NCBI GenBank assembly: GCA_013399015.1
Contig: VWZX01010817.1
Span: 1,612,001 to 1,676,000, forward strand
Direction: 5' to 3'
Origin: Galbula dea
Lineage: Eukaryota; Chordata; Aves; Piciformes; Galbulidae
DNA: 64,000 nucleotides
How positions within the stretch are numbered: the first letter of the stretch is position 1; the number at the start of each line of letters is the position of its first letter. The translations under genes and the position numbers were made by a program. Shown here piece by piece: positions 11,771 to 24,430 of the stretch. The notes under the pieces are model-generated. The model was not told the origin of the DNA. It did not search any database and was given only the letters and a program-made list of their open reading frames with translations.

Positions 11771-14153
11771 TATGCAAAAGAGAATAGCAGATAATCTTTG
11801 CCTTTGGATTTCCAAAACTTTAAAAGGAATTTGTGAAGCTTTTTTCAAATATTTTCCTGTTTTCTTTGGTGTTAAGCTCAGATGATCTTGACCTGTTTCC
11901 CTATGGAAACATATTTTTCTTCACAGTGTGCACAGCTGAGTACAGAATTCTTCATGAGCTGAGCTACAGAAATGAGCTTTCTCTTCATCCCATTCTGAAT
12001 ACTCTCCTAGGATCCATCAATAAATTATAGGAGCTTTGATGAAAACTCCATAATTAAAGAAGCTGCTTTTAGAAGGCTCATTTTAACGCTCCTAACATCC
12101 CTATTTTATGCAATATTGCACACATGTTAAATGTTATACTCAAGATTCATTATAATCTGTGAGTGTGACCTATGAATTAAACAGAATTTCTAAACATACA
12201 GACAGTTGCACATGTAAGCTATAGAAGCTTCAGCAGTGTCCCAATTGCTAAAGGTATCCTGGTCCCGCTCATAACTCAGACAGTTGCTTTTTAAAGTCTA
12301 GCCTCAAGCCTCGTGCTGTGAAAATGTCATATAAACAGTCGAACAGCCTTCCAAAGAAGACAACCAGCATGATCTTATGCTTGGAGGAATTCCAATCAAA
12401 ATTTGCAAGACATCCCTTTTACTCAGGGTTGACACTGGTATGATTTGCAAATACATACAGCATTTGGCGTTTGCAAATACAAGTAACAGTTTACCCCAAA
12501 CGGTCCCATTAGTCATGTTTTCTAAAAATGTAAAATTAAAAAAAATAATAAAAGATGTATCACATATTTGCAACAAAAATGCATTTCTAAACTTGCTTAC
12601 CTACTTTTCAGTTAGTGAGTGCAATAATTCAGCTATAACTTTGAAATGAAAGCATAAGGAGTATATTTCAATTACAAAACATACCCCGATTTGCAGAACT
12701 AAGGCAAAAAAGAGCCCCACTTAATTTCAGATAAAATACTCAGCTTCATCTTGTTTCTTTTCTAGTACTCTTCTGTAGTTTAAAAACTGGTCATAGCCAT
12801 TTTCTACATGTTTGGCTGTATTTTTCACCATGAATAATTCAACCTATGGAATTTGCAAGAAATGCACTTATTTTTACTCCATATATTCATCTTGTATAGA
12901 AAATTACAAATAAAAAAATGAGATTTATTATTTTAAGTAAAACACTCCAGATTTTTCTTCAGTTTGACACAATGTATTTGTAGGATGAATTGCAATACTT
13001 GTTTTCCAAATTATTCTACCATGACATGCAATCAACATAAATAGAAAAATAAAGTTAACCCAAAGGTAAATATGTGGAAATTGTATTTTATCCAGAATGA
13101 GAGGACTATTAGCCCTTCATTATGCAACATAACAGGGGATCTTTAGTAATCACAAGCGGCCGAGACTTCAGTCTTACACTTCAGCTGAAAGCTACCTTAG
13201 CAACACAGATTAAACCAAATTACTATACCCAAGTGCATGTTTATGAAGTGTTCAACAGGAGGCAGGCATCTGTTTTACAGCTAAATTCAGGCAATTTAGT
13301 TATGTCTTTTTTTCATGTGAGTAAAACTGATTCAATTACAGTAGCAACCACCTAAGAATTCCCTTCAATATGTAACTTTTAGTGGTATACGATGTGACTT
13401 GGCAATATTCTTTCAGATGAAACAGCTTACTACTATAGACCCCTAAAAGTACAGTTCTTCTTACAATGAATAAGAAGCATAGGATTTCTGATCATGGTAA
13501 TAATGAGATTCTGTCTAAAAGTAACACTCCCAATTAAAGCCCTGCATCAGATTTAAAAAACAGGGTTTTGACAACTGTGAAACATAACAAAACTACTTAC
13601 AGTGACTTCTGCAATCTGCCTTAAAAATGCTGGAGGGGACAAGTGTGTTTATGAAGCAGATGATATTTCAAGAAAACCTAATTTAAAAAAATTAAAACAT
13701 TCCAACTGACAGAAATGAATAACCAATGGTAAACATTATCATTTTGAACAGAATGTTTCTTATGAAATACAGCATGTGTGTAGACCATTAATTCTGCCTT
13801 CATTATAGTCAACTTGGGAAAGAATTGCAGATTGCTTTATAAAAAAATATGATCCCTGTCATAAAATAAACCAAATAACAACATAATTTCACACTTACAG
13901 AAGATCTTTCTGCCAAGGATGAAGATAAACAGGTGTTATCTAACTAAGCCTAATCACATCCCTACAGGGGCAGTTAGTTGTTATGGCATTTTCTGTATAT
14001 GTGGTCAAATGAGGAAAAAATAGGTTTACACCTCAAGAGCTCACTGTGAGTTAGTGAGATGCTAGGAATACCATCCTGAAGTCCTGACTCCCTCTTTTTA
14101 ATTGCTCTTATATCTGGGTCATTGAACTATGATATTGTGTGGAATACACTCAA

Positions 14154-14378
14154 GTGCAGAAACAGAAGTAAGAACCAGCTCAGATGTTCTGAAAGGTACA
14201 GCAAGGCTCTGGAACAGCCTCCCTAGGGATGTGGTCACAACACCATGCCTGACAGAGTTCAAGAGGTGCTCAGACATTGCTCTCAGGCATATGGTGTCAT
14301 TCTTCAGGTGACCTCAAGGGACCTGGACTAGATGATCCTTGTGATCCCTTTCAGCTCAGACTATTGTATGATTCTATG
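14154..14378 (+). mobile_element. CR1 LINE 3' end, different subfamily
   Basis: It shows CAGCAAGGCTCTGGAACAGC, GGGATGTGGTCACAACACC, CTGACAGAGTTCAAGAGG, CTGGACTAGATGATCC and a terminal TATGATTCTATG. The body differs from the copies at 1509 and 10109, so it belongs to another CR1 subfamily. The short open frame inside it is not a gene. Confidence 0.9.
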
Positions 14379-16904
14379 TCAATAAAGAGGGAATTAATAT
14401 AATCCTGACAATCTTTCCCATATCATATTCCTTGTATTTTGGAAGTGGGACATAGTTCTCCATTGACAATTCCAAACAAGCTCTGAAGGAATGTTCTCTC
14501 ATACAATTAGAAACATACAATTTTTAATGCTGCAATTAATTCAACTTCTCAATTTTAACAGCTGGATGCTTATGCTAGAATCCTTTTTTTTCTATCAAAC
14601 TTCAAACCTCTGTCAAAGCAGGCAACTATTCATCTGTAGCACAGAGCTGAGGGGACAGTGAGCCAATGAAGCAAAATGAAGTAATGATCAATCCAGCACA
14701 GCTAGGCTCCTCTTTTCAGGAAGACATGAAAATGCAAATATACAAGAGAGTCTTTACACATCCAAATAGTTTAAAAAAATTAATAAAGGACTAATAAATA
14801 AGAATTCAAAAGAGAAAAAAACAAGTGGCACAGTGGCAGCTAGAAATTCAGAGGAAGATGATTCAACGCTGAGTAACCCAGTAATTCATCAGCTAAGACT
14901 GTTGATGAATTTGATGCATGCACCTTTAGCATGGGAAGAGAACATAAGAGGTGAAATGAGAAGAAAGGGGGTTTTATCTGCTACAAATGCAAATACCCAA
15001 AGCCTCAAAGGATTTTGAACATAATAGGCTATTAGTCTCATTCCTTCTGCTCCATACACTTCACCTGAACACCTTATATAACTTCTTCTTGTTTTTCCAA
15101 GTTATATTTCCTCTCTGTTTCTTTCTTTCACTCAAATTTCTTACAATTTAAAACATTAGTATGGTATCAGCTATTAAACTTCCTTACATTTCTTTTGGTC
15201 AATTGTTACCTTGTATGCTTTTTACCGTTCCCTTATCTCTTTAATCAAGTTATGTCCCCTTTTTATTAAAAAGAAATATATTCAGACACTCAGGTTGCTA
15301 TTTTTGAAGGTGTTTACAAACATTAGGAACATAAATCATAGTGGTAATTGTCAAGCACTAGGCATTTAAGCCTTTTCAGTTCCTCTGACAATTTTCAAAT
15401 GTCCTTCAACTTTCAAATGTTCTGGTAAGTCACCACACTGCCATCTTTTTAAAGCATGAATACACCGAGCTTTCTCAACCTCCACATGCACACAGTGAAT
15501 AGAAGACAATCACTTGAGCCTTTTAGAAAGCAAGGTGGTATATCTTAAGGGACAAACCCTGTTCTTCTATGTTTAAACCACAGAAATTAGAGCATTTTTC
15601 TGAAGTTTCCCTTTCAAGAAAGTAGGCCCAAACAAAGGAAAAGAAAACATTAGTACAAAATATGCAGAAGTCGCTATCAACTTTTACCACAAAAATATGG
15701 TGTTAGACTTGCAGAATAAAGGAGACAGCATACTGCATGAGAAAATACATACATTTACTTACACTCATAACTTAATCACAGCCGTGGAAGGAACAATTGT
15801 CTGGAGAAATATCAGATCCCAGGGCAACTGGGAAGAGTCAAGATGCCTCTTCAGAAAGGCCCTGAAAATGCCTACCAGATTTATCTTTCTATCTTGAACA
15901 TCCTCCTAGGAATCTTTCTGGTGGAAAAGATCTGTGGGAAATATTCTAAGGAATGTTGAGTATTAAAAGTCCACTAGCTTTTGACTGGATTACTTTTATT
16001 TAGGCTCAACACTCAATGTCATACTTTTTTGCCCTATTCTGCAACAGATCCTAAGTGCAAAGGTTTTTTTGTAGGGTTAGGGCAGGGATGTATAGATACA
16101 GATGCTCTCCATATAGAGGAAAAGAAAATGATACAGAAAGAACACTCTGCTTTTCACCAAAAATGTGTTCCTCCACAGCTAAATCTGAGGAAAGGCTGAT
16201 ATGGATACAAATGACAATAAATCAGAATTGATCTCTCATTCAAGCAATAGAAACAAGACAAGCATGACTTTCTGAGCTTTTAAAAGTTCCCATGAGCTGT
16301 AACATATTTTTGCTGCAATAATAAAAAGTCAGGCTGTCTAAATAAATTGAATAGCAGTAGCTCCATGGTAAAGTTTCTATAAGAGATATAATCTCTTCCA
16401 AGTTCTTCTATAGACCTCTCCAGCATATTGCTGACTTTTTACTCTCTACATTTATTAGACCAAAAGGATCATTTTCAGAAGTTGATTTTAGCTCAGAGTA
16501 ATATTCCACAGCCAGCAGCTTTTTGCCAATTTAGAATTATACTCCCTTTCATTTAGGGAACTGTATAATGTTCTGCCTTTAACATCCAAAAAAGTAAGCC
16601 TTCCTGTATTAACCACCTAATCCCAAAGCAGCACATTACAGATCAAAACTGACCTGTGGTATATTAGTTTAGCCATTTTAGTTATTTTCCCATTTAGTCA
16701 TTTTACCTATTTCTTTGCCTTGTGGTCCCTTTGAAGTGGTATTTTAGCTTTTTCCACTTCACACATCTGGTTTATAACTCAATTTGGTCAGTGTGCTATA
16801 GTGAGAGCTTTTGTATATGTGTTACAATATTTGAAATGTACATTAGAAAAAAATGTATACACACATCTCATAATTTCCCTTTAAGGCCTCAAACCTGTTC
16901 TGAG

Positions 16905-17040
16905 TGGTAATCACACCAATTTTACGGAAAGGTAAATCAAAGCATGAAGAGATTATGTGACTTGCTCAAAGTCACTTGGGAATTCTGTAGCAAAATGGAA
17001 TCAAACTCAAACACTTAATGCCAGCCATCTGCTAGGGATA
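16905..17040 (+). mobile_element. MIR-type SINE relic
   Basis: The stretch ATTTTACGGAAAGGTAAATC followed by GAAGAGATTATGTGACTTGC and TCAAAGTCACTTGGGAATTC follows the order of the MIR core (fraction left after decay is modest). The core is shared by ancient amniote SINEs, so the exact family is uncertain. It is an old fixed insertion, antisense to GRID1. Confidence 0.72.
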
Positions 17041-18452
17041 ACACAACCCTGACAGGATACTCATGCTTTTCTGTAGTGACAGCTGGAAAGATAGTCCACA
17101 GCATCTCACAGGGCACCAGATACTTCTGGTTTGTATACTTGTGCATAAAGTGAAGTGCATACTTTGTTTATGAAACAAAATTACTTCCTAGACCTCCTAA
17201 GCCAACTCTGTTTTATTAAATAGGCAACACTGTTTCCAAAACTAAGATAATTTTTCATCGTTCAGGTAGTGTTTGGAACTTAGACTTCCTTATCTGCAGT
17301 AGTAATCTTCTAGAAATGAAAGTGGACTGAGAAATAGCCTTTTCTGATCATTACAGTACAGGAGGGTGCTTAGGCAAGCTGAAGATTCAGAGATATTTTT
17401 TGGCAACAGAAGTTTTTCAATTATATCTCCTGGACACTTATGCATCTCAAACACTTCTCTTCCTTCTATTGAATTTCTAATAGATATTGCAAAATCCTTT
17501 GGCTCCATGTCCAGAATACTTGTGCCAAATTAGATTCTGAAAGAATCTGAGGTTTAACTATTCAAGTTGATAATGTAAACACAAGTTCTTTGCTTGTTTT
17601 TCCATTTAGACTCATGTAATTCAGCTGAATAAAAGCAAAAGAGAAACTAATAGTAAAATGAAAATAGAAAATGTCACAACTCTTAATCCTTCAAGGAATC
17701 CTTTTTTTTCAGCTCTGCTTATTGTAGGACCCATTAGCCATACAGTGGTTATGTCTGTATTTCAACCCATTGAGCAGTTTAGTAACATTCCAACCAGAAA
17801 TTCACTGTTCAATGAAGAGTTTCATGTATTTTGGGGGCATCCACTCTGCATAAATGTGTGCAAGGTAGACTTCTCAGCCCATGACAATTTATGTTAGAAA
17901 TCCCATGGAGCCACTCTAACTGCTTTCTAATGGCCATCACTCCTTGTTCCACCAGCTACCACTGATAGGTCATCCTTTACTTTACAGAATATAGCATCAT
18001 CTATTTTGGAAACAATCTTCTCTAGAGCTTTTTTTATTTACCCTAAATTCTTGCAGTGGCTATACTTTGAAACATCTTTGTGTATTTAGGTAATTTATAT
18101 TCTCAGATGGCTTCCTTAGTAAGACAAGTGCCAACCATATCAATTATATCTTAACTGAAAATAAATTACATAAGCAGAATCATGCAGTCTTCACTATTAT
18201 ATTGACAGCATTGTTACAGCACTGTATCATTACTGCACATATGGAAAGAACTTGCAGCACTCCTGCCTACCAATATAAAATTAGCTTTTCAGATTTAAAT
18301 CTGCAAGATATTAGAAAATATTTCTGTTACAGTATATTTCTTCTGCAGTATAGCACTAATTCATTCTTACAGCATAAGATTTTCTCCTGTGAAGTAGCCT
18401 GTATATTAACAAGGAGGAAAACAAAAGAGAGGAAGAAGCAGCCTATATTTAC

Positions 18453-18572
18453 CCTCCGCACATCCTTGCCAAACGTTTCGCTGTAGCTGGTGCCCAGTAT
18501 TTCAAATTGAACATAGGGGTTGGCGCCATCTTCTCTGAACTCCATAACACCAGTAAGCCCAGTTATATGGCC
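18453..18572 (-). CDS. GRID1: GRID1 internal exon, 120 nt (fourth in the window)
   Basis: This exon encodes 40 residues, beginning GHITGLTGVMEFREDGANP and ending SETFGKDVRR. GLTGVMEFRED and YVQFEILGT.YSETFGKD are diagnostic of GluD1; GluD2 reads GLTGELEFGENGGNP and NYGEELGRG here. It matches residues about 372-411, the last part of the amino-terminal domain, leading into the linker before the first ligand-binding segment. The acceptor is TTCTTTCCTTAG just above 18572 and the donor is AGG followed by GTAAAT just below 18453. Both boundaries are phase 0. It is separated from the previous exon by only 1.3 kb. The next exon, expected to begin near KLATWDSEKGLNGS in mammals, was not found between here and base 1. 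Confidence 0.98.
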
Positions 18573-19888
18573 CTAAGGAAAGAAGTTTCAGAAATTTTAG
18601 AATAAAACAAATTTGCCTTTATAATCACTCCTCTTCATTAAAGGTATTGCAAATCTGCCTTGAAAATGGTTACTGTGAACTTAAATGTGGCAATTACATG
18701 CTCTTCACTAGCTCAAACAGTGATGGTTAAAGGAGTTGGTTTTTCTCCCCCAAAAGATACATTATGGCTAACACATCCAGTGTATATTGTAGAAAAATAG
18801 CATAAGGTGTTCATTGTTCACAGAGACAGACCCCAAAGGACAAGGACCTTGGTGGTTTGTGAAACAGCAGCCCTTTCAGTGTAACTGAGGGCAGCAGGTT
18901 TTGTTCTGGGGTTGAATACAGAGGCATGAACTCCAAATCCAAAAGAAAGAGTATGCCTGCTGGCCTCCCAAGAGAGGCATGAAGAAAAGATAAAATTTTA
19001 AGTGTTATCAAAATCTCTCTGAGAAAATATCACAGGGTTTGATTTTGACTTTGTAGTGAAGAGGCTTGAAATGACACCAAAGTGTTAATGAATTTAACCA
19101 TGACAAAGTATGGTGTCATTAGGACTGGTCAAAGCATAGCAAAACACGTGATTATTTTACTAGAGGAAAATCTTTTCATCAATATATATGAGAAAACACA
19201 GGTTTTTTTCCAAATAATTGCTAAATTTAGTATAGTAAAAAGTATTTTTTCCACTAGTGTTTGTGATCAAATAACTTCCATACAAGAATTACCATGCATT
19301 TGCAAAGCCATAGTACTGTCCATATTTGAGTAATTCAACATGCTGCAAGACAGTGTCATAGTGACAACTTAGCTAAATCAAATCCCTTTTGCTCTGGGCT
19401 ATGGTACACAAACATACTTACCAATACTCAGTTAACTTACAATGCTAGTCGAGCTGTAGTAAATGGAACATAAGTCTTAAAGCTTATCACTGATTGGCCT
19501 TGTGAGCTCTTTAGTAAGTGGAGCATAAGTCTTAAAGCTGGCTGACCCCTTGAGTTCCTTAGTTTTCCTCTTGGAGAAATTATTACAATGCATGCACACA
19601 TCAATTTGTATGACAATTTCTAATCACACTACCTCCACTGAAGATAGGTATGAGAATAACAGAAGCAGAACACACCACTGAAGTACCACTGCACTTCATG
19701 TAATTTGTTTGTAACAAATCATTTGCTTATTTAATAGCTGTAAATCGTTCCTAGTAGTTGTAAATCACTTGCTTTCAACAAATCGAAGAAAAATTGAATA
19801 GAGGTCAAAACATCTTCAAAGGTAATATCATCTAGAAATGAAACAACTCTTTCAATTGCTTACATAATTGTGGTTTGTTGATTCTCAC
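18573..19888 (-). other. GRID1: GRID1 intron, 1,316 nt
   Basis: This is the shortest visible intron, between the 162-nt and 120-nt exons, with a GTGAGA donor and a TTTCCTTAG acceptor. Apart from a 53-55-bp-period duplication at 19451-19539 it contains no repeat that I recognise. Confidence 0.92.
19451..19539. repeat. Imperfect tandem duplication, period about 53-55 bp
   Basis: GAGCTGTAGTAAATGGAACA at 19451 and GAGCTCTTTAGTAAGTGGAGCA at 19504 are each followed by the identical TAAGTCTTAAAGCT (19471-19484 and 19526-19539). It lies in the short intron 350-440 bp from the 162-nt exon. Confidence 0.8.
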
Positions 19889-20050
19889 CTTCTTAATAGT
19901 CTCTAGCATGGATCGTCCTCCATTCCAAGGTTTGGTGGATTTCCTCATGCAGTTCAGACTTGCCATGCTGTGCCATTTCCTGTCCTCCAGTTTTCTGTGG
20001 AAAGCATTGGCCAGCATGAGCACACTGTCATACAGGTACAGGTTGGAAAC
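19889..20050 (-). CDS. GRID1: GRID1 internal exon, 162 nt (third in the window)
   Basis: This exon encodes 54 residues, beginning VSNLYLYDSVLMLANAF and ending GGRSMLETIKK. The motifs NAFHRKLEDRKWHSMASLNC and KSTKPWNGGRSML are nearly identical to GluD1 residues about 318-371. GluD2 has YIYDTVLLLANAFHKK and SLSC at the matching places, so GRID1 is the better call. The acceptor is ATTGTTTGCAG just above 20050 and the donor is AAG followed by GTGAGA. Both ends are phase 0. The part belongs to the second lobe of the extracellular amino-terminal domain. The single cysteine in SLNC is conserved in the family and probably pairs with a cysteine encoded by an earlier exon outside the window (inference). 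A methionine codon within the preceding intron and frame is not a real start. Confidence 0.98.
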
Positions 20051-21840
20051 CTGCAAACAATAATAAGAATGAGCCTCCTTGTTTATTTGAGCATCCTTCT
20101 GAAGAAACTAAAAACTAGCAAGATAAAAAAACCCCAACAAACAAAACAAAAGATGACATAAGTAAAAACTACAGGCTGGGTATGTTTGATGTGTTCAACA
20201 GTCAAGGCAATGCAGACAAATACCAGTGATCAGTCCAACCTTCTTTTCTGCTTGGCACCTGGGCCCTTCTGGCCAAGAGGCTCTGGCACACTTGCATTGC
20301 ACACTGCAATGCAGTGCTGTAAAGATGTAAAGAGATCACAGTTCAAATATAAACTCAAACCATAGAATGAGTGCAGCTATCTGTCAAAGAAGGACAAGGA
20401 TTGCTGCTTGGTCAGTCCTTTTAGCAAGGACAAAAATATAGAATGGAGATAACTTCCTGTACTTTTTGTTTATTTGAGCAATCTCCTTGATAATTTTAAC
20501 AAAATATAATACTAATCAAAGGTTTGGAAGAGAGGGAGGAGAAATGACAGCATTATTTTGGTCTGATCATCTCTTTCCATCAAATATATAGGAGAAAGGT
20601 TACTATTCTACTTTCTCTGGAGCTATTGATTTTAGCCTCCTTATTCTTCAATTTCCATGAGAGAGAAAGAAAATAATAACTGACAACAAAGGCTCTAGTA
20701 AAAACACCACACTCCTAATGCTCAGCTATGCATTTCATTTTTCAAACCAAGACATGGCCAGCAATAGATGATCAGATCTTTGACATGCAGTAGTATGAAC
20801 TGCAAGTGGAGAACTTCAGCCATGGAAGCTGGCTGAAAGAAGTGATTTAAAAAAATAATTAAATACCCTCCATCTGTTTCCAGAGTTTAGAAGCACTCTT
20901 TTTCAAATCTATGCACAAATCCAGGGGTATTGATTTACTCTTTATTAAAGTCAAATCTCCAGTTAGCATCCATTGGCAGCATTTTTTTTTTAATTATTAT
21001 TATTAAAAAGATATTCTCTTAGCTGAAGCCTTTACTCCTCATGGCAGTCCATGAATTTGCCGTTTATCTTTTGGATTTCTTTAATCCACCATGGAAAATG
21101 TTACCTAGGGACCAAGACAGGACTGTATGTGGAAGTTAATGCAGCTGCATACTTCCTATAAAAAATGTTACTCCCTTGTGAAAGCTTAAACACATATTGC
21201 ACTTGCTGACTCCAGGTAAACTTCTGTTATCCTAAGGTCCTAATGTTCAGAAACAAAATCTTTCATGTTCCAAAATCTGAAGATTGACATAAATTGAGAA
21301 CTGGGGCACTCTGAAAATCTTTCAGTATAAGTGACTCTGAACAAAAGATATACAAACAATTGTTAATTTTTGAAATATCAAAATAGGAAAAAATACACAC
21401 AAAAAAAATAGGTTGAGGAGATCCTGTTCCTTAAGTGACTAAACATAAAAGGGGATCTTAATGCAAAAATAAAGAAAAATCCACGAGATACCATTACTGA
21501 GAATCTCTCCCTTCTGGAATTGTCATCTTCTTTCCAGCCTCCCTGAAAAAGCAGTCCATATTCTCTATATTTGTTATTCTATCCAGTTAATAGTTTTCCT
21601 TTTAAAAGAGTTTCCAAAGCATCTACTTTGCAGATTTCCTCTCTTTTTAAGAAAGGTAAGTAGCTAAAGAGTTAATAAAAGCCCCAGTAACTAAGTCTCT
21701 TCTGCTCAGCTACATTTGTTTCACTACTCTTAAGATATTTTCCAAACAACTTTCAGCTACAGTATTATTCAACAGGGCACTTTTCCTCTTCTGTGTTAAG
21801 CTACTCTCCACAAAACAAAAACAAAAACCACAAAAACACC

Positions 21841-21925
21841 CTGCTGAGGGTCGAGGCTGGGCTGACCACCAACCCAATGACAGACGCACCCTGCTACCCC
21901 CTCTTCCTCACCCCCAAACCAGGAC
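21841..21925 (-). mobile_element. Reversed fragment of the same LTR family
   Basis: The run GGCTGGGCTGACCACCAACC followed by CAATGACAGACGCACCCTGC is the reverse complement of the 3' end of the LTR at 4170-4866 (its GGTTGGTGGTCGGCCCAGCC region). Only about 85 bp are recognisable. The GGGTCGAGG at the left corresponds to the LTR terminus region CCTTGACC. Confidence 0.75.
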
Positions 21926-22033
21926 AAACCCTAAAACAACAACAAAATCCCACCAGAAAACAAAACACACCCACAAACAAACAAACCCAAACCCACAAAA
22001 TAAACCATTCCAACTCCCACACTACAAAACCCA
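21926..22033. repeat. A/C-rich low-complexity tract
   Basis: Directly beyond the reversed LTR fragment the plus strand becomes almost pure A and C with repeats such as AAACAAACAAACCC. The open frames on both strands here are compositional artefacts. Confidence 0.85.
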
Positions 22034-24109
22034 CTTGATTAGAAATTAGAAATTTCACATACATAAAGAAAAATGCCATTTCTTATCTCTGATCATGATC
22101 CTCTTTGCCCCTCACTGAATTTGATTTTACACCCTCACTTTTAACTCTCAGGTCACTGTCTGTTGCCTTGGAACTGTCACAAATCAGAGGTCCTTTTATT
22201 TTTCTCAGTTTGGCACTGTTCTTTGTCAGGTCTGGAAAAACGTATCCTCATACCCAAAAAAAGCCAAAATATAAGATATGATTGAGCATGCTCATTTCCT
22301 TCTCTTTCTTCTTTTCATGCTCTTAGAGAAGCTGCACCAGCTCTGCATGTGGATTGGACTGAAAGTTTGGGAGAACTGCTTTGAGAATCTAAGCCTACAT
22401 ACCCATGCATCCAACTCAGATTACCTTATGCTATAGAGTGAAATAAAACAATCTTGTGTTTACTAACCAAGACTTTGTAACTCAGTTAGACCTACAATGG
22501 ATTTTGTATTGCTATTGTTTTATTATTTTCTTTGGAAAAAAAAAACCAACAAATTGAGTGACAGCAAGAACATCTTCACAAGAGGAGTCTCCCACCACTT
22601 ACATCACTCTGTCATACATCTGGAGATATGTACCAAAGCAGAAGAAAATGTTGCAGAAAACACAGCAGGTTACACAAAAAGAATATATGCTAGAAATATA
22701 TTCTAGATGTCCTGTTATACACACTTATCCACTGATAATTTGCCACTCCAGTTTTCTTCTACTGAAAGTCCCATCCAAAAAACTAGCATATATCACTTTT
22801 TAATCAGCAAAATTCCTTTTATCATATAATCATACTCTTGAGTATTCACTCCAGTAAAAATTACATGCACACATTACTACGTTTTACCTCCTACTCAATG
22901 AAAATTCAATATCCTATGGAAGACTAAATTGAATTTTATTCACACAATCAACACTTATTTTTTAGAATAGAAAATATGCAAAATAGAAAAAACACAGCAG
23001 CTAGACCTCTATAACTGAGGCTGGATTTGTAATATTAAGAAAACCAACTCTCTTTTTTTAATACTGTATTTGTTCAGTTTGCCAGTTAAGCCAAAAATTA
23101 ACACAAAACATAGAAGTCCACTCTATTAAGGACAGAAGTCTTTAAAAATTAAAAAGCATGACTCAAAGCATATGGTTCTACACCATGATCGAGACTGCAT
23201 GTGTAGACAGTATGCTTACTTAAAACAAGAGAAGGCAGGGTGTTCACATGATAGTATTGGTTTGGTAGTCCTCAAGGTTGAGTCCCTTCTTTAAAGTGCA
23301 AAAATATAACCAAGAACAAACAAAAATACCCTAGAAACTTGAAAATAATATCTTTTTGATCCTTCACAGTGCACAGAGCAAAACACAGCTCCTGATCATC
23401 CACAGTACTATAAGTTGAATGTCTTTGCATAATCCCAAACAGGAACTAGCTTTATGCTAGAAAAAGAAATTACTGAGTGGTGTTGTGTGAGTGTAGCTGA
23501 ACAGTTGGTTCCTTCAATACTTACAGCAAGATATATTATTAAATTACTGTGAGAAATATTTTGTCTTTGTTTTTCCTAATTTGTTTCTCGGGAATTATTC
23601 CTTTATACACATACTCACAAGGGGAACAGAGTAGGGAAGGACATAATATGCCTTCAGGAATTCCCCCAGAAATAACAAAAATTCAACAATAAAGTGTTTA
23701 ACTTATGTTTTGTTTGGACAAAGAAACAGTTATTTTCAGTTTCTCTTTTGCTTCACTGCTGAGAGCTGTAAAAACTGATGGTATTGTGACTATTGTAATC
23801 CATGTGCTATAAGAATGATGGGGACTGTTTCACCAATACATTAAACAACCTGTCCTGTACATGAGTAATTTTAGGCATGTTCTAATATGTCTTTGGAAAA
23901 TTATTCCAGACTTTATGAACCTTTATTTTGCAATGAACAAAAAAACCCTACCATTCAACAAGAATGGAAGTCTCTCCTCATCATGTTATCAAATGTCATT
24001 TTATAGAGGTTTCTATGTGAATTTCATCAGATTTTCCAGAGTGATTTTGCTTTTAAGTTTATATGTGAATATAGCTCTTATCTCCTTTCAAGGCACTAAT
24101 CATAGACAA

Positions 24110-24430
24110 GTACTCTTCCGGGAAGGCCAGCAAGCCACAAAGACTGACCTCAACTTCTGAGTTGCCAGCAGAGCCAGAATTCTAGCCAGACAAGACCACT
24201 GAAGAGACCAGCTGGGAAGACAAGCTGACATCCGGCTGCCACAGCTTCAAAAACTCATTCCCAAGCTGGGTATCTGTACCCTGCTGCTGCCAAAATCACC
24301 CTGTGAACGGCCACAGCAGTGAGCTCCAAGGATGAAGCAGATGGAAGAGGAGCTCAGACTGAGTGCAGGCTGCCAGCAGCAGAAGCATTTGCTGCCTGGG
24401 GAGTGATATCATTGTGCTTGTGTACGCACA
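24110..24430. other. GC-richer segment of unknown origin
   Basis: From CTCTTCCGGGAAGGCCAGC to TGTGTACGCACACACC the base composition is visibly richer in G and C than the surrounding intron. It has CAGC/CTGC-rich wording (for example CTGCCAGCAGCAGAAGC). It holds no long open frame. It could be a retroelement fragment I do not recognise, or simply intron sequence. Confidence 0.4.

Larger units (their letters stand above)
1..18452 (-). other. GRID1: GRID1 intron, 3' side of the window (incomplete)
   Basis: At least 18.4 kb of intron follows the 120-nt exon. I searched the minus strand for the exon that should encode the start of the ligand-binding domain and found none. The intron is rich in insertions: five CR1 3' ends (near 1509, 7491, 10109, 11640 and 14154), a solo LTR (4170-4866) and a MIR-type relic (about 16905-17040). 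It also has an A-rich run at 9286-9320 and a 15-T run at 10736-10750. The rest is AT-rich with no supported gene. Confidence 0.85.

Noticed and set aside
14129..14311. 60-codon frame reading GTARLWNSLPRDVVTTPCL
   Set aside because: This is a chance frame in the CR1 3' end, not a conserved LINE protein segment.
17658..17897. 79-codon frame sharing the word LIVGPIS with a frame near 55980
   Set aside because: The shared DNA is only about a dozen bases and flanks are unrelated, so this is coincidence.
18453..20050. GRID2 as the identity of the exons
   Set aside because: CDPQEGYLQMLQ, YLYDSVLMLANAFHRK and GVMEFRED agree with GluD1 and differ from GluD2 at several positions.
21793..22079. Overlapping frames on both strands with Q/N/T/P-rich and F/V/W-rich products
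   Set aside because: They arise from the A/C-rich tract and the reversed LTR fragment.
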